Assembly (NCBI GenBank): GCA_015231515.1
Contig: JADGBM010000026.1
Span: 1 to 32,863, forward strand
DNA length: 32,863 nucleotides
Direction: 5' to 3'
DNA from: Desulfobulbaceae bacterium
Lineage (GTDB): Bacteria > Desulfobacterota > Desulfobulbia > Desulfobulbales > VMSU01
Position numbers and translations under genes: made by a program. A model generated the notes under the pieces. That model saw only the letters and a list, made by a program, of their open reading frames with translations, was not told the origin of the DNA and did no database searches. Every line of letters begins with the position of its first letter. The stretch's first letter is position 1. Positions 1 through 8,351 of this stretch are shown piece after piece.

Positions 1-1218
1 GGGGGTAATCAAAGGGGAAACAATACAGTTGCGCCCGATCTTCAATCCGTCAGGAAGATGGGCATCTTTACCAATCAGAGAAATGCCGTTATACAGATGT
101 GAGGGGTATTTGCCATTGACTACAGTTTTATCGCCAAGGCCAATCCGGACATTCTTCCCGACAATAACTCGTTTATCCATAATGGTCAGATCGATGGTAG
201 ATCCCTGGCCAATATGACAGTCATCAAATAGTACCGAGTCCCTGACAACAGCACCTGCTGCCACAGTGACCCCGGGAGAGAGCACCGAATTCACGACCTC
301 GCCCTCAATTGTACAACCAGCCGAAATCAAAGAGTTTGTAACCACCGATCCAGCTGCAAATCGGGCTGGGCAACGATCGGCCACCTCGCCTCCAGCCTCA
401 ACATTCGAGCGTATGCCCCACTGTTCAGGGGAAATGCCTGAATCATCGCTCAACAAATCCATATTGGCCTGCCAATAGGCCTGTACGGTACCAACATCGC
501 GCCAATAGCTTTCAAATGGGTAGGCATAAACCCTATCGCGGCTAATCGCTTTAGGAATAAGGTGCATTCCAAAATCAACTTCTTCTCTGTTTTCCTCAAG
601 GAGATTCAGCAGATAGTCAGTATCAAAGACATAAATACCCATGGAGGCCAGATTGGTCCTGGGTTTTTCGGGTTTTTCCTCCCAGTCAATAATTCGATCA
701 TCGTCATCAACAATTCCTGTGCCGAATTGGTGAATATCTTCCATAGGCACAACCATCATACCAATTGTAATATCGGCATTTTTACGACGATGAACCGCTA
801 GCATATGGTCAAAATCCATCTGGTAAATATGATCTCCAGATAAAATCAAGACCTCTTTGGAGGGATGGGCCTTTATAAAATCGATATTCTGCCGAACAGC
901 ATCAGCCGTCCCTCTGTACCAGTCGGAGTCTTTAAAACCTGTTTTGGGGGGCAGGACCGTAACCCCGCGAATTCTGCCGGTGAAATCCCACGCCGCCCCG
1001 GTTCCCAAATGCTTCATGAGCGACATTGGTTTGTACTGAGTCAGCACCCCGACCCTGGTCAGGCCTGAATTCATAACATTACTTAAGGAAAAATCAATAA
1101 TCCGGTATAGGCCACCAAAAGGCACAGCAGGTTTCGCCCTGGTCTGCACCAAAATATTCAAACGGCTGCCCACCCCGCCGGCAAGGAGCAATACCAATGT
1201 TTTATTGACATGCATCAT
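1..1218 (-). CDS. glgC: Glucose-1-phosphate adenylyltransferase-like nucleotidyltransferase (3' partial)
   Basis: This is a sugar-1-phosphate nucleotidyltransferase of the GlgC family, which makes ADP-glucose from ATP and glucose-1-phosphate for glycogen synthesis. The 406 visible codons run off the left edge, so the last few residues of the C-terminal beta-helix are missing (family length is about 420). Standard catalytic motifs are present: LLAGGVGSRL near residues 11-20, RAKPAVPFGG, WYRGTADAV, LSGDH, EKPEKP, SMGIYVFD and YWRDVGT. Hexapeptide-type repeats follow from about residue 290. The start chosen is the ATG at 1218, which overlaps the TGA of the upstream gene as ATGA; a second ATG follows directly. 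It is the last visible gene of a three-gene operon and looks like the active member of a tandem GlgC pair. The exact sugar and nucleotide are not proven by sequence. Confidence 0.9.
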   Translation of the reverse strand, partial: MMHVNKTLVLLLAGGVGSRLNILVQTRAKPAVPFGGLYRIIDFSLSNVMNSGLTRVGVLTQYKPMSLMKHLGTGAAWDFTGRIRGVTVLPPKTGFKDSDWYRGTADAVRQNIDFIKAHPSKEVLILSGDHIYQMDFDHMLAVHRRKNADITIGMMVVPMEDIHQFGTGIVDDDDRIIDWEEKPEKPRTNLASMGIYVFDTDYLLNLLEENREEVDFGMHLIPKAISRDRVYAYPFESYWRDVGTVQAYWQANMDLLSDDSGISPEQWGIRSNVEAGGEVADRCPARFAAGSVVTNSLISAGCTIEGEVVNSVLSPGVTVAAGAVVRDSVLFDDCHIGQGSTIDLTIMDKRVIVGKNVRIGLGDKTVVNGKYPSHLYNGISLIGKDAHLPDGLKIGRNCIVSPLITP

Positions 1219-2474
1219 CGAATTATCTCTCCGCTCTGAATATCTCGATTGAACTTCTCGGGGGGCAGTTCCGGGTATATCGTACAGTTGCTGCCAATAA
1301 CAGCACCAGACGGCACATGGTTGTTCCATCCCACGACCGTTGCCTGCCGATCGTGAATCGGCCCACTCTCTCCAACTCTCACTGCTTCACCGACCACAGT
1401 ATTAACATCACTAACGACTTTATCAAGCACCGCGTTTTCACCCACGACATTGTTAAAAAACAAAACCGAGTCACGAACAACAGCACCCTTTTTCACATGC
1501 ACGCCGGGGAATAAAATCGATCGTTCCACTGTACCGTCAATAACACAGCCATTATAAATCAAACTATCCTGCACCTGAGCCTGGCTGCCAAGCTTAAGCG
1601 GTTGAAAATCACGAATCCCTCTATGTTCAAGATTTGTGCGGATTCCCCGGCGCTTCAGATCAATTTTAGGCTCACTCCCCAACAGATCCATATTCGTCTG
1701 CCAGAACTCTTCGATAGTTCTAGTGTACCCCCAATAATCATAGAATTTAAAGCCATACACCTTTCTCTGCTCAGCCATCACCCGTGGAATAATATCACGG
1801 CCAAACTCAAAAGAGGTATCCTCTCGGATATTGCTCTCCAGAGTTCGATACAACACCTCAGGCTTAAAACAAAATATAGTCATCGAGGCCCAGTTGGAAG
1901 TAGGTTTTTCAGGTTTCTCCTTATACTGAACAATGCGTCCGCCAATCTGGCCGTCTTCACTGTCAATACTTGCAACCCCGAATCGATGCGCCTTTTCGAT
2001 TGGCACTTCCAGGCAGGCAATGGTCAGATCAGCATCTTTATCCCTGTGATATCGGATCATCTCCTGGTAGTCCATATTATAGACATGGTCACCAGAAAGA
2101 ATAACAACCACCTCCGGGGCATGATACTTGATAAAATCGAAATTTTGATACACAGAATCCGCAGAACCGCGATACCAGTTTGAACTGGCATGCCCTGTTG
2201 AAGGAGGCAGAATAGATATGCCGCGATACCTGCCAATCATATCCCAGGCGGCGCCGCTGCCGATGTGGTTAATCAAGGAAAAACTTCTGAACTGACTGAG
2301 AATAGCAACCCGTTCAAGTCCCGACTGCATCAGGTTGCTCAAGGGAAAATCTATAACCCTGGCAAAACCGCCAAAAGGAACTGCAGATTTAGGTCGATAA
2401 TAGGTGAGAACGTTAAGTTCATCGACCCGACCACCGGCCAAGACCATAGCTAGAACTTTCGGTTTGAGATTCAT
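1215..2474 (-). CDS. GlgC-family paralogue with altered catalytic motifs
   Basis: This 419-residue protein is homologous over its whole length to GlgC: an N-terminal Rossmann-like nucleotidyltransferase domain (about 1-270) and a C-terminal left-handed beta-helix. Several features are kept, such as RPKSAVPFGG, WYRGSADSV, LSGDH (126-130) and EKPEKP. Two key motifs are changed. The nucleotide-binding GGxGxRL is GGRVDEL at 14-20, so the second Gly and the Arg are lost. The YWRDVGT motif is YWGYTRT at 247-253, so the Asp expected to bind Mg is Tyr. Similar divergent GlgC copies are known beside normal ones in other bacteria, comparable in idea to GlgD. A regulatory or partner subunit of the adjacent GlgC is my inference. 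Its start overlaps the upstream stop, and its stop overlaps the downstream start, both as ATGA. Confidence 0.85.
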   Translation of the reverse strand: MNLKPKVLAMVLAGGRVDELNVLTYYRPKSAVPFGGFARVIDFPLSNLMQSGLERVAILSQFRSFSLINHIGSGAAWDMIGRYRGISILPPSTGHASSNWYRGSADSVYQNFDFIKYHAPEVVVILSGDHVYNMDYQEMIRYHRDKDADLTIACLEVPIEKAHRFGVASIDSEDGQIGGRIVQYKEKPEKPTSNWASMTIFCFKPEVLYRTLESNIREDTSFEFGRDIIPRVMAEQRKVYGFKFYDYWGYTRTIEEFWQTNMDLLGSEPKIDLKRRGIRTNLEHRGIRDFQPLKLGSQAQVQDSLIYNGCVIDGTVERSILFPGVHVKKGAVVRDSVLFFNNVVGENAVLDKVVSDVNTVVGEAVRVGESGPIHDRQATVVGWNNHVPSGAVIGSNCTIYPELPPEKFNRDIQSGEIIR

Positions 2475-3505
2475 AAATGCCTTTTGGAGAGACGCATCAA
2501 GGTTGTTGTCTTAAAATCCTGGTCGGCCTTGTCAAGGTTTTCCAATGGCACTTCTGCTCTGGCAGCATCACGATGGCCACCGGCAGAACCAAGAGGGCCA
2601 AAAATTTTCTCGGCCAGTTTACCAGCATTCTTTTTATAGCCGTCACATCGAAAGATGACGACCAGTTTCTTCTGATGAATGCCCGAAACAAAGACCCAGG
2701 CAACTTTATTCACCTGGTTGAAGAAGTCGGCAATAATAACAAGAATATCAGGACTGCGAACCTTTCCGACATGGACGTAGAGTCGACGCTGGCTTATCTT
2801 CATGTCCATCAGGGCTGTACGAAAATAACTCAACTCGGAGGGGCGCAGAGCCGACAATTCAATCTTACGGACCATGTTATGGTTTGCAAGATTAAAAAGG
2901 TATCGAAAGGAGATAGCATCAGCCAGATTGGCCCGCTTTTCAAAGTTATGCGTATCAACTTTTATGGCATAAAAGAGCGCCGTTGCCATTGCCACTGCGG
3001 GCTTCATATTGGCAGCCCGTAAATACTCGATCATCATCGAAGCAGTTGCTCCATAATCAGGCCTGATATCGACATACTGCGACTCCCAACCCTTGGTGAT
3101 AGGATGGTGGTCTATAACAACATCAAAATGAATATTTTCAAAAGCTGGAAGATGAAAAGGCTGAGAGTCAAGAAGAACGAACTTTGTGTACTTTTCGAGA
3201 TCAAGAGTATGCAAACGTTCAGCTGGAATCTTCAGAAGATCGACCATAGCCACGTTACTCAGCCTTCTGATCTCGTTGGGATACCCGACAACAACACTCT
3301 TCACTTTATAGCGCAAAAGTCTTTTCACGGCCATCGCACAGGCCAAGGCATCAGGGTCAGCATTGATGATGACGATCACCTCATCATCCTTTCCGAAAAC
3401 TGCCCAAAATTCACGGAGACGCTCTTTAGCAGTCTTCTTGGGGAGTGTAAGCTTAGACCTACGGCTGCTGGTTTTTAGTTTTTTAAGGCTCATAGTCCGT
3501 GACAT
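2471..3505 (-). CDS. DHH-family phosphoesterase (NrnA/RecJ-like)
   Basis: This is a 344-residue DHH/DHHA1 phosphoesterase, the superfamily of nanoRNases, pAp phosphatases and cyclic dinucleotide hydrolases. Motifs in order are a DxD metal site (NADPDA, 48-53), LLDSQ (111-115), the DHH triad (132-134) followed by a GATAS segment, and the C-terminal DHHA1 signature GSAGGHRDAAR near residue 308. The first 30 residues are Lys/Arg-rich. The usual NrnA histidine before the DxD is Asn here. The exact substrate cannot be read from sequence. It heads an operon with two GlgC-type genes (4-bp overlaps). The start is uncertain: ATG at 3505 or 3493, neither with a strong ribosome-binding site. Its promoter must lie between 3506 and the upstream terminator at 3574-3604. 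Confidence 0.85.
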   Translation of the reverse strand: MSRTMSLKKLKTSSRRSKLTLPKKTAKERLREFWAVFGKDDEVIVIINADPDALACAMAVKRLLRYKVKSVVVGYPNEIRRLSNVAMVDLLKIPAERLHTLDLEKYTKFVLLDSQPFHLPAFENIHFDVVIDHHPITKGWESQYVDIRPDYGATASMMIEYLRAANMKPAVAMATALFYAIKVDTHNFEKRANLADAISFRYLFNLANHNMVRKIELSALRPSELSYFRTALMDMKISQRRLYVHVGKVRSPDILVIIADFFNQVNKVAWVFVSGIHQKKLVVIFRCDGYKKNAGKLAEKIFGPLGSAGGHRDAARAEVPLENLDKADQDFKTTTLMRLSKRHL

Positions 3506-3573
3506 ACCAAGTCAAAAAAAGAGGAACTGACAAACTTCAGCTGCACTCTTTTCACGGGCCAAACAGACCCACA

Positions 3574-3604
3574 TAAAAAAAGTCCCTGCTTATTCCAAGG
3601 GACT
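3574..3604 (-). terminator. Rho-independent terminator after the RACE-like gene
   Basis: Read on the minus strand, a perfect 7-bp stem (AGTCCCT with AGGGACT, 3581-3587 and 3598-3604, 10-nt loop) is followed by a run of seven T (3580-3574). It lies about 100 bp downstream of the stop at 3702 and separates that gene from the DHH-glgC operon. Confidence 0.8.
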
Positions 3605-3701
3605 GCGCACAATGAAAAAAACACTACCATAACATTATTTATTAATGCAACCAAATATTCGGCCGCAGACTGTCGGCCACCTGCCCCAAACACCGGCAGG
3701 C

Positions 3702-5243
3702 CTATCGACCAAATACCGGCACTGAAGGGAACAGTGAGCTATCCGTATGAGGAATAAATTTTGATCCGGAAAAACGCATCATAAACTCCTGGTTCACGTT
3801 GAGTTCAACATAAGTGATTTTCTGCATAATCATCTGACAGCGCTCTCTTGCTGAAGAATGCAGTAATACTTGCTCAGCACCGGCCAGAGAACTATTGCCA
3901 ATCGCCTCGTAGGTGGACAGCGGCAGATCCGGTAACATCCCCAGTGTAACAGCCTTCCCAGGATCTATATGCCGGCCGAAAGCCCCGGCGACGTAAATCC
4001 TGGCCAGATCGGAAAAACTTAAACCAACCTGCCCAAGCAAGGTAGTTAAAATTGCGTACATGGCTGCCTTGGAGCGCATCATTGCATCAAGATCAACCTG
4101 GGATATTTCCACAGCTTTGTGCCCAGCACAATGTTCAGCTGCTACAACTGTGTATGTGGGTGTATCACCAGCCACATAGAGCCGCCCCGGAGCCGAACCG
4201 GCTCGAAACTTGCCCCGCAGATCAATAATCTGGGCAAGGTAAAGCTCCGCCACCAGATCAATAATTCCAGAACCGCATATCCCACGCGCCGGCTCATCAG
4301 CAATGGTCGTATATGCCACCTCTTTGGTCGACGGATCAATACAAATATGCTCTATAGCGCCCGGCCCGGCCCGCATCCCCATGCTTGCGACCCCGCCTTC
4401 AAGTGCCGGCCCGGCGGCTCCGGCGCAGGCGATCAACCAATCCTTATTGCCGACCACAACCTCCGCGTTAGTACCGACATCAATCAGCATGGATATCTGG
4501 TCGCCAGTATCCATACCACTCGATAAAATCCCAGAGATGAGATCTCCGCCAAAATAGCTGCCAACGCTTGGCAATATAATAACCGGCGCTGAAGCTGAGA
4601 CCAAAAGGCCCAATTCTCCAGCCATAAAACTGTCTGGTGCATTTATAACAGGTATGTATGGCTCTCGACAGATGTTGTAGGGGTCAAGGTTCAGAAAAAA
4701 ATGGATCATGGTGGGGTTGCCGGACACACTTAAGCCCCTGATCTGGTCAACAGGCACGCCCGCCGACTTTGCCAACTCACCTGCCAACTCGTTTATCGTA
4801 CGAATTATTTTTTTATGAAGATCATTGAGACCATCAGCACGCCCGGCATAATGAATTCGGCTGAGAATGTCATCACCACAGGAAATCTGAGAGTTCTCCT
4901 TATTGGCCCAGGCCAGACGGTTCCCAGTAAAAAGGTCAATCAACGTCGCCTCAAGATGAGTTGTTCCTAAATCAAGCGCCATTGCCGGCAGCACATCCGG
5001 CAGATCAGAGAGCAGATCAACCAGCTCCAGCCGCCCTTCACGCTCATTGACAATGGCAGAACCAGAAAATTTAGCTTGACGAAAACGGCGTGACACAGTA
5101 GTGACCTGAGCCATAGGAACAACAAGTCGCCCAGTGCCTGTTTTCTCCTCCACAGCCCTTTTCAGGCGGTCGATATCGGCACTGTTGTCATGAAGGCCTG
5201 GTGGTTCCGCCGATATTGGAATACATTGAACAATCGCTGTCAT
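3702..5243 (-). CDS. RACE-like ASKHA ATPase (DUF4445) lacking the N-terminal ferredoxin domain
   Basis: This 513-residue protein matches reductive activators of corrinoid-dependent enzymes (RACo/RamA type), which use ATP hydrolysis to drive one-electron reduction of Co(II) corrinoid to Co(I). It shows a middle domain (about 20-85), the phosphate-binding motif ALDLGTTHLEA, SCGDDILSRI, SGNPTM, LPSVGSYFGGD, IDVGTNAE, a glycine-rich AGAAGPALEGG and ARGICGSGIID, and a late VAGAFGRHI. Family members are usually 600-650 residues with an N-terminal [2Fe-2S] domain; this one has none, and no cysteine cluster at its N-terminus. An in-frame TGA three codons before the ATG rules out an N-terminal extension. 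An electron-donating partner is therefore probably encoded elsewhere. No corrinoid protein or methyltransferase is adjacent, so its target is unknown. Confidence 0.85.
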   Translation of the reverse strand: MTAIVQCIPISAEPPGLHDNSADIDRLKRAVEEKTGTGRLVVPMAQVTTVSRRFRQAKFSGSAIVNEREGRLELVDLLSDLPDVLPAMALDLGTTHLEATLIDLFTGNRLAWANKENSQISCGDDILSRIHYAGRADGLNDLHKKIIRTINELAGELAKSAGVPVDQIRGLSVSGNPTMIHFFLNLDPYNICREPYIPVINAPDSFMAGELGLLVSASAPVIILPSVGSYFGGDLISGILSSGMDTGDQISMLIDVGTNAEVVVGNKDWLIACAGAAGPALEGGVASMGMRAGPGAIEHICIDPSTKEVAYTTIADEPARGICGSGIIDLVAELYLAQIIDLRGKFRAGSAPGRLYVAGDTPTYTVVAAEHCAGHKAVEISQVDLDAMMRSKAAMYAILTTLLGQVGLSFSDLARIYVAGAFGRHIDPGKAVTLGMLPDLPLSTYEAIGNSSLAGAEQVLLHSSARERCQMIMQKITYVELNVNQEFMMRFSGSKFIPHTDSSLFPSVPVFGR

Positions 5244-5414
5244 AGTTTTGCGTCAGCCCGCCGGTTAAATTAAAAAGCAAAGTTTGAGGCTTTAGCGGCA
5301 AGTTTTAAAATTACTCACAACTCTATAATTACGCTCGCGACTCGAACCTTTTTATAGTACCTGCCTCAAGGCCATAGGAAAACTATTTTTTCACAGCAGT
5401 TTACCTCAAGTGTC
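5244..5414. promoter_or_regulatory. Divergent intergenic region
   Basis: These 171 bp separate the RACE-like gene from fluC and must hold promoters for both directions. It is AT-rich. No conserved fluoride-riboswitch core (GGNGATGG with a downstream pseudoknot strand) is visible before fluC, and no clear sigma70 pair stands out. Confidence 0.4.
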
Positions 5415-5810
5415 ATGCTTATGATAAAAATCATACTCATAATGATCGGTGGCGGTATTGGTGCAGCCTTCCGGCATGGCCTATTTATCGGAGTGCATAG
5501 CCTCACCGGCCTTACGTTTCCAGTCGGAACGCTGAGTGTTAACCTGCTCGGGTCTTTTCTTATCGGCCTCTTCTGGGGCCTTTTTGAAAGCTCCCACTTA
5601 AGTCCGGAAATGCGGCTTTTTCTTTTTACTGGCGTCCTTGGCGGCTTCACAACCTTTTCTACCTTTATGCGGGAGACAACCCAACTACTGAAAATCGGGC
5701 AGTGGAGAGAGGCAGTCCTTTACCTGGGAATGTCCAATATTTTAGGTATACTCCTGGTCGTGCTAGGTTTTTTCTCAGCGCACCATATCGTTATCGCAAT
5801 GCGAAGCTAA
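5415..5810 (+). CDS. crcB: Fluoride channel FluC/CrcB
   Basis: This 131-residue, four-helix inner-membrane protein has the hallmark motifs of the Fluc family: GGGIGAAFRH in helix 1, GTLSVNLLGSFLIG in helix 2, and the phenylalanine-rich pore segment GVLGGFTTFSTFMRET. Fluc proteins form antiparallel homodimers that export fluoride down its gradient, protecting enzymes such as enolase and pyrophosphatase. It is the first gene of a plus-strand run and ends only 8 bp before lptG. An ATG two codons downstream is an equally possible start, since neither has a clear Shine-Dalgarno sequence. Confidence 0.93.
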   Translation: MLMIKIILIMIGGGIGAAFRHGLFIGVHSLTGLTFPVGTLSVNLLGSFLIGLFWGLFESSHLSPEMRLFLFTGVLGGFTTFSTFMRETTQLLKIGQWREAVLYLGMSNILGILLVVLGFFSAHHIVIAMRS

Positions 5811-5818
5811 ACTAAACT

Positions 5819-6895
5819 ATGACCCTGCTCGATCGATATCTCATCAAACAGTTTTTCAAGAACTTACTTCTGATCGTCTGTGCTTTAGTGAGTATCTATT
5901 TACTTGTCGATTTTTTTGAGCGCATCGACAATTTTATGAATGCTAAGATGCCGATGAGCCTTGCCGCAAAATATTTTCTGCTCAAAATCCCCTTTATGAT
6001 TGATATGCTCCAACCGGTATGTATTCTGCTGGCCGGAGTTATTACCCTGGGTCTGCTTAACCACAACCATGAATTTATGGCTTTAAAAGCCGGGGGTATA
6101 AGCACCTCACGGATCACGCGCCCCCTTTTACTGTCTGCCTGTCTAGTCTCACTCGCAGCCTTAGGTTTCGCTGAATGGATTTTACCCCCAACGTTTACTC
6201 AAACTGAACGTATCTGGAATGAGGAGGTTCACCAGAAAATCCCCAAGGGCATTCTCAGGAAGGGCCGCACATATTTCAGGGGAGAACAAGGGATTTACAC
6301 CTTTATCCGATCAACAGAAGGCAAAGACACGTTCACTGACTTTGCCTACACTGAGCTGACTTCCCGCTTCGAACCAAAGCTGCTGCTGACAGCCAAAAAA
6401 GCTCTATGGGACGGCAAGTGGACTTTTTATGACGGCCAGACAAAAACACCTGTCAGTATGGCTGACAACACCTACACGATTACGCTTTTTGAGCAAACAA
6501 CGGTCTCGTTGCCAGAAACACCGGAAGATTTTTTTGCCCCAACCTACAAAACCAGCGAACAATCAATCAGCACCTTGTTCTCCAACTTAACTGATGCCAA
6601 ATCAGATAAACTCCTGGAGATGGTTAATCTGCACAGCCGACTATCCTTTATTTTTCTGGGTCTCCCCCTTATTTTCATAGGACTTCCGGTTATTTTGCTG
6701 ATCAGCAATAAATGGAGACGAGACCTCACCCTCGCTGTTCCGGTAAGTTGCGGGCTTGCCTTTGCTGCCTGGATCTGGTGGAGCACCTCTCAGTCAATGG
6801 CCAAAGCCGCCTATCTGCCGCCAATCGTTGCCGCCTGGGCCATGCCGTTAATCATCTGTCCTTTGGGCTTCTGGCTTTTAAGAAGACAGGAATAG
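5819..6895 (+). CDS. lptG: LptG/LptF-family LPS export permease (LptG-like)
   Basis: This 358-residue protein belongs to the YjgP/YjgQ family, inner-membrane permeases of the LptBFGC ABC exporter that extracts lipopolysaccharide and passes it to the periplasmic Lpt bridge. It has the typical N-terminal signature (DRYLIKQFFKN), about three helices in the first 125 residues including the LNHNHEFMALKAGG coupling segment, a large periplasmic beta-jellyroll (about 130-260), and three helices at the C-terminus. Length is normal. The LptF partner is not in the window. It sits 8 bp after crcB and 23 bp before the next gene, so it may be co-transcribed with the ATPase/radical SAM cluster. LptG rather than LptF is assigned by overall look only. 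Confidence 0.87.
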   Translation: MTLLDRYLIKQFFKNLLLIVCALVSIYLLVDFFERIDNFMNAKMPMSLAAKYFLLKIPFMIDMLQPVCILLAGVITLGLLNHNHEFMALKAGGISTSRITRPLLLSACLVSLAALGFAEWILPPTFTQTERIWNEEVHQKIPKGILRKGRTYFRGEQGIYTFIRSTEGKDTFTDFAYTELTSRFEPKLLLTAKKALWDGKWTFYDGQTKTPVSMADNTYTITLFEQTTVSLPETPEDFFAPTYKTSEQSISTLFSNLTDAKSDKLLEMVNLHSRLSFIFLGLPLIFIGLPVILLISNKWRRDLTLAVPVSCGLAFAAWIWWSTSQSMAKAAYLPPIVAAWAMPLIICPLGFWLLRRQE

Positions 6896-6918
6896 CCTGC
6901 ACCAGCTTTCAGCAAACC

Positions 6919-7674
6919 ATGAATATAGATTTCAGTGAATTAAACAGTGTTGGCATAGTTGGCATGCCCCCCGTTGCCGTGATCCAGCAACTCAACAACA
7001 ACCAGATTACCATCCATGACTTAGACGCCAAGTTGGTTCCGCAAAGTATTGACGGAACCTCTCCCTTCCTGCCAAGAGTTTATTGTGCAATTTTACGTAC
7101 CGTTGTTCTTAACGCCATGCATCTTGATCTTGATGCAATTTTTATCGATGTCGGCCCAGGCAAATGCGACAGTGCGTTGCACGTTTCGACCATACTCCAA
7201 GCGCTCTTAAACATTCCGGTTATCCGCACCAGAAACATTGATACCGCAGCCTATGGCACCCCGATCTCCCTGACCAGACTTGACTTAACCGCTAAATTTC
7301 TACAAATCACCGAGGGTGTCAAATCAACAGAGCCTTTTTCGAAACAGGAGCCTTGTGAGGCTCGAGCCGGTTTCTGGGGAGTCCCGCCCAGAGACTTTGC
7401 CGTTCTTGCCCCTTTTCCTGACTCAACCCATATCTTCGGTTGGACACGCTGCATGGAGAACAAAACTCCAGCCGATGAAGAACTGGAAAAACTCGTCAAT
7501 CCGGAGATCCCAACCGTTTTCTTTGCCCAGTCTTTTTGCGCCAAAACCGCGTTGGGGAAATTTTTAGCTGACCAACACCCGCAGGCCCTTTTTGTCGATG
7601 TGGACTTTCACACAGGGAACAGTGCCAAGGCCAAAATCCAGGCCTTTCTCGAACTGTCCGGGGCACTGCGATGA
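6919..7674 (+). CDS. Compact 2-hydroxyacyl-CoA dehydratase subunit-like protein (uncertain)
   Basis: This 251-residue soluble protein is not a family I can name with confidence. Its layout resembles a shortened HgdA/HgdB-type subunit (2-hydroxyacyl-CoA dehydratase or benzoyl-CoA reductase fold). A segment with GKCDSALHVSTILQALLNIP (81-100) resembles the family's CD-x-x-x-L-P element. The C-terminal TVFFAQSFCAKTALGKFL (199-216), then FVDVDFHTG and a final KIQAFLEL, resembles the usual closing Cys/LDGD/RIEAF region. Cysteines at 56, 83, 146, 178 and 207 could bind an Fe-S cluster; CEARAGFWG (146-154) is distinctive. Its stop overlaps the start of an HgdC-like ATPase as ATGA, which supports a component/activator pair. 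The ATG at 6919 was chosen because a start farther upstream would overlap lptG by about 180 bp. No Shine-Dalgarno is evident. Confidence 0.75.
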   Translation: MNIDFSELNSVGIVGMPPVAVIQQLNNNQITIHDLDAKLVPQSIDGTSPFLPRVYCAILRTVVLNAMHLDLDAIFIDVGPGKCDSALHVSTILQALLNIPVIRTRNIDTAAYGTPISLTRLDLTAKFLQITEGVKSTEPFSKQEPCEARAGFWGVPPRDFAVLAPFPDSTHIFGWTRCMENKTPADEELEKLVNPEIPTVFFAQSFCAKTALGKFLADQHPQALFVDVDFHTGNSAKAKIQAFLELSGALR

Positions 7675-8351
7675 TCCTCGGTGATTTCGGCACATCATAC
7701 TGCAAGTTCTGGGACATCTCCTCTCCCGACAATCAACCTGCAATTGTACCCACCAAGGAACTGCCGAGCACTATAGCGGTCGACATTGCCACAGGTCATA
7801 ACGGCAAGCGTTTTTGCGGGGAGTATATTAATGAGCTTATCGCCCTGGCACGTGGAGGGGAAGCCCTGATTGACGAAAAGGATTATGTCTTGCTCGATTG
7901 CGGCAGCCGTGATATCAAATTCATCACGATGCAGAATGGGGTGCTGAAAGATATGGACTGGAACACCGAATGCGGTGCCTCCATGGGTTTTACAATAGAG
8001 CTGCTTGAGAAATACTACAATCTCGATTACCAAAAGATGGCCGCCCCTCTGAGAACGTTCTCAATTACCTGCGGGGTTTTGGGCATGAGCCACATTTTTG
8101 ACGCCGTCATCGCCGGCACACCGGTCGCTGACGCTGTTGCCAGTTTCATCAAGGGTATCGCAGTTAACGCCTATCGTTTTGCCGGATCACCTGAAAAGAT
8201 GTATCTTTCCGGAGGGCTCTGCGATAATCCCATCTTCGTTAACAGCTTCCCCTGTAAAATCATCCCCTTAGGCCGCTTCACCTTACTCAAAGGCCTTGAG
8301 CATTATGCTAAAAAGCTTTCCCCCCTAAACAACACAAAAGGTCTAAAATGA
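7671..8351 (+). CDS. HgdC/BcrA-like ATPase activator (ASKHA, BadF/BadG family)
   Basis: This 226-residue protein aligns over its length with activators of 2-hydroxyacyl-CoA dehydratases. Those are homodimeric ASKHA ATPases with one [4Fe-4S] cluster between subunits that fire low-potential electrons into a partner on ATP hydrolysis. Matching elements are GDFGTSYCK (the GIDIGSTTTK position), ATGHNGKRF (ATGYGR), LLDCGSRDIKFI (VIDIGGQDxK), NTECGASMG (NDKCAAGTG), ITCGVLG (STCTVFA) and LSGGLCDNP (TGGVAxN). The two cluster ligands are kept as C101 and C134. It is slightly shorter than the usual 260 residues. Start and stop both overlap neighbours as ATGA, so production is translationally coupled to the upstream compact protein and the downstream radical SAM enzyme. 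The physiological substrate is unknown. Confidence 0.85.
   Translation: MILGDFGTSYCKFWDISSPDNQPAIVPTKELPSTIAVDIATGHNGKRFCGEYINELIALARGGEALIDEKDYVLLDCGSRDIKFITMQNGVLKDMDWNTECGASMGFTIELLEKYYNLDYQKMAAPLRTFSITCGVLGMSHIFDAVIAGTPVADAVASFIKGIAVNAYRFAGSPEKMYLSGGLCDNPIFVNSFPCKIIPLGRFTLLKGLEHYAKKLSPLNNTKGLK

Noticed and set aside
2477-3478. Plus-strand ORFs opposite the DHH gene (2477-3022, 3104-3478)
   Set aside because: They are antisense shadows; the minus strand encodes clear DHH/DHHA1 motifs.
5244-5414. Fluoride riboswitch before crcB
   Set aside because: The conserved core and pseudoknot strands are not found.
6712-6918. N-terminal extension of the 251-residue protein into lptG
   Set aside because: It would overlap the conserved end of lptG by about 180 bp, and the extra residues look like out-of-frame translation.
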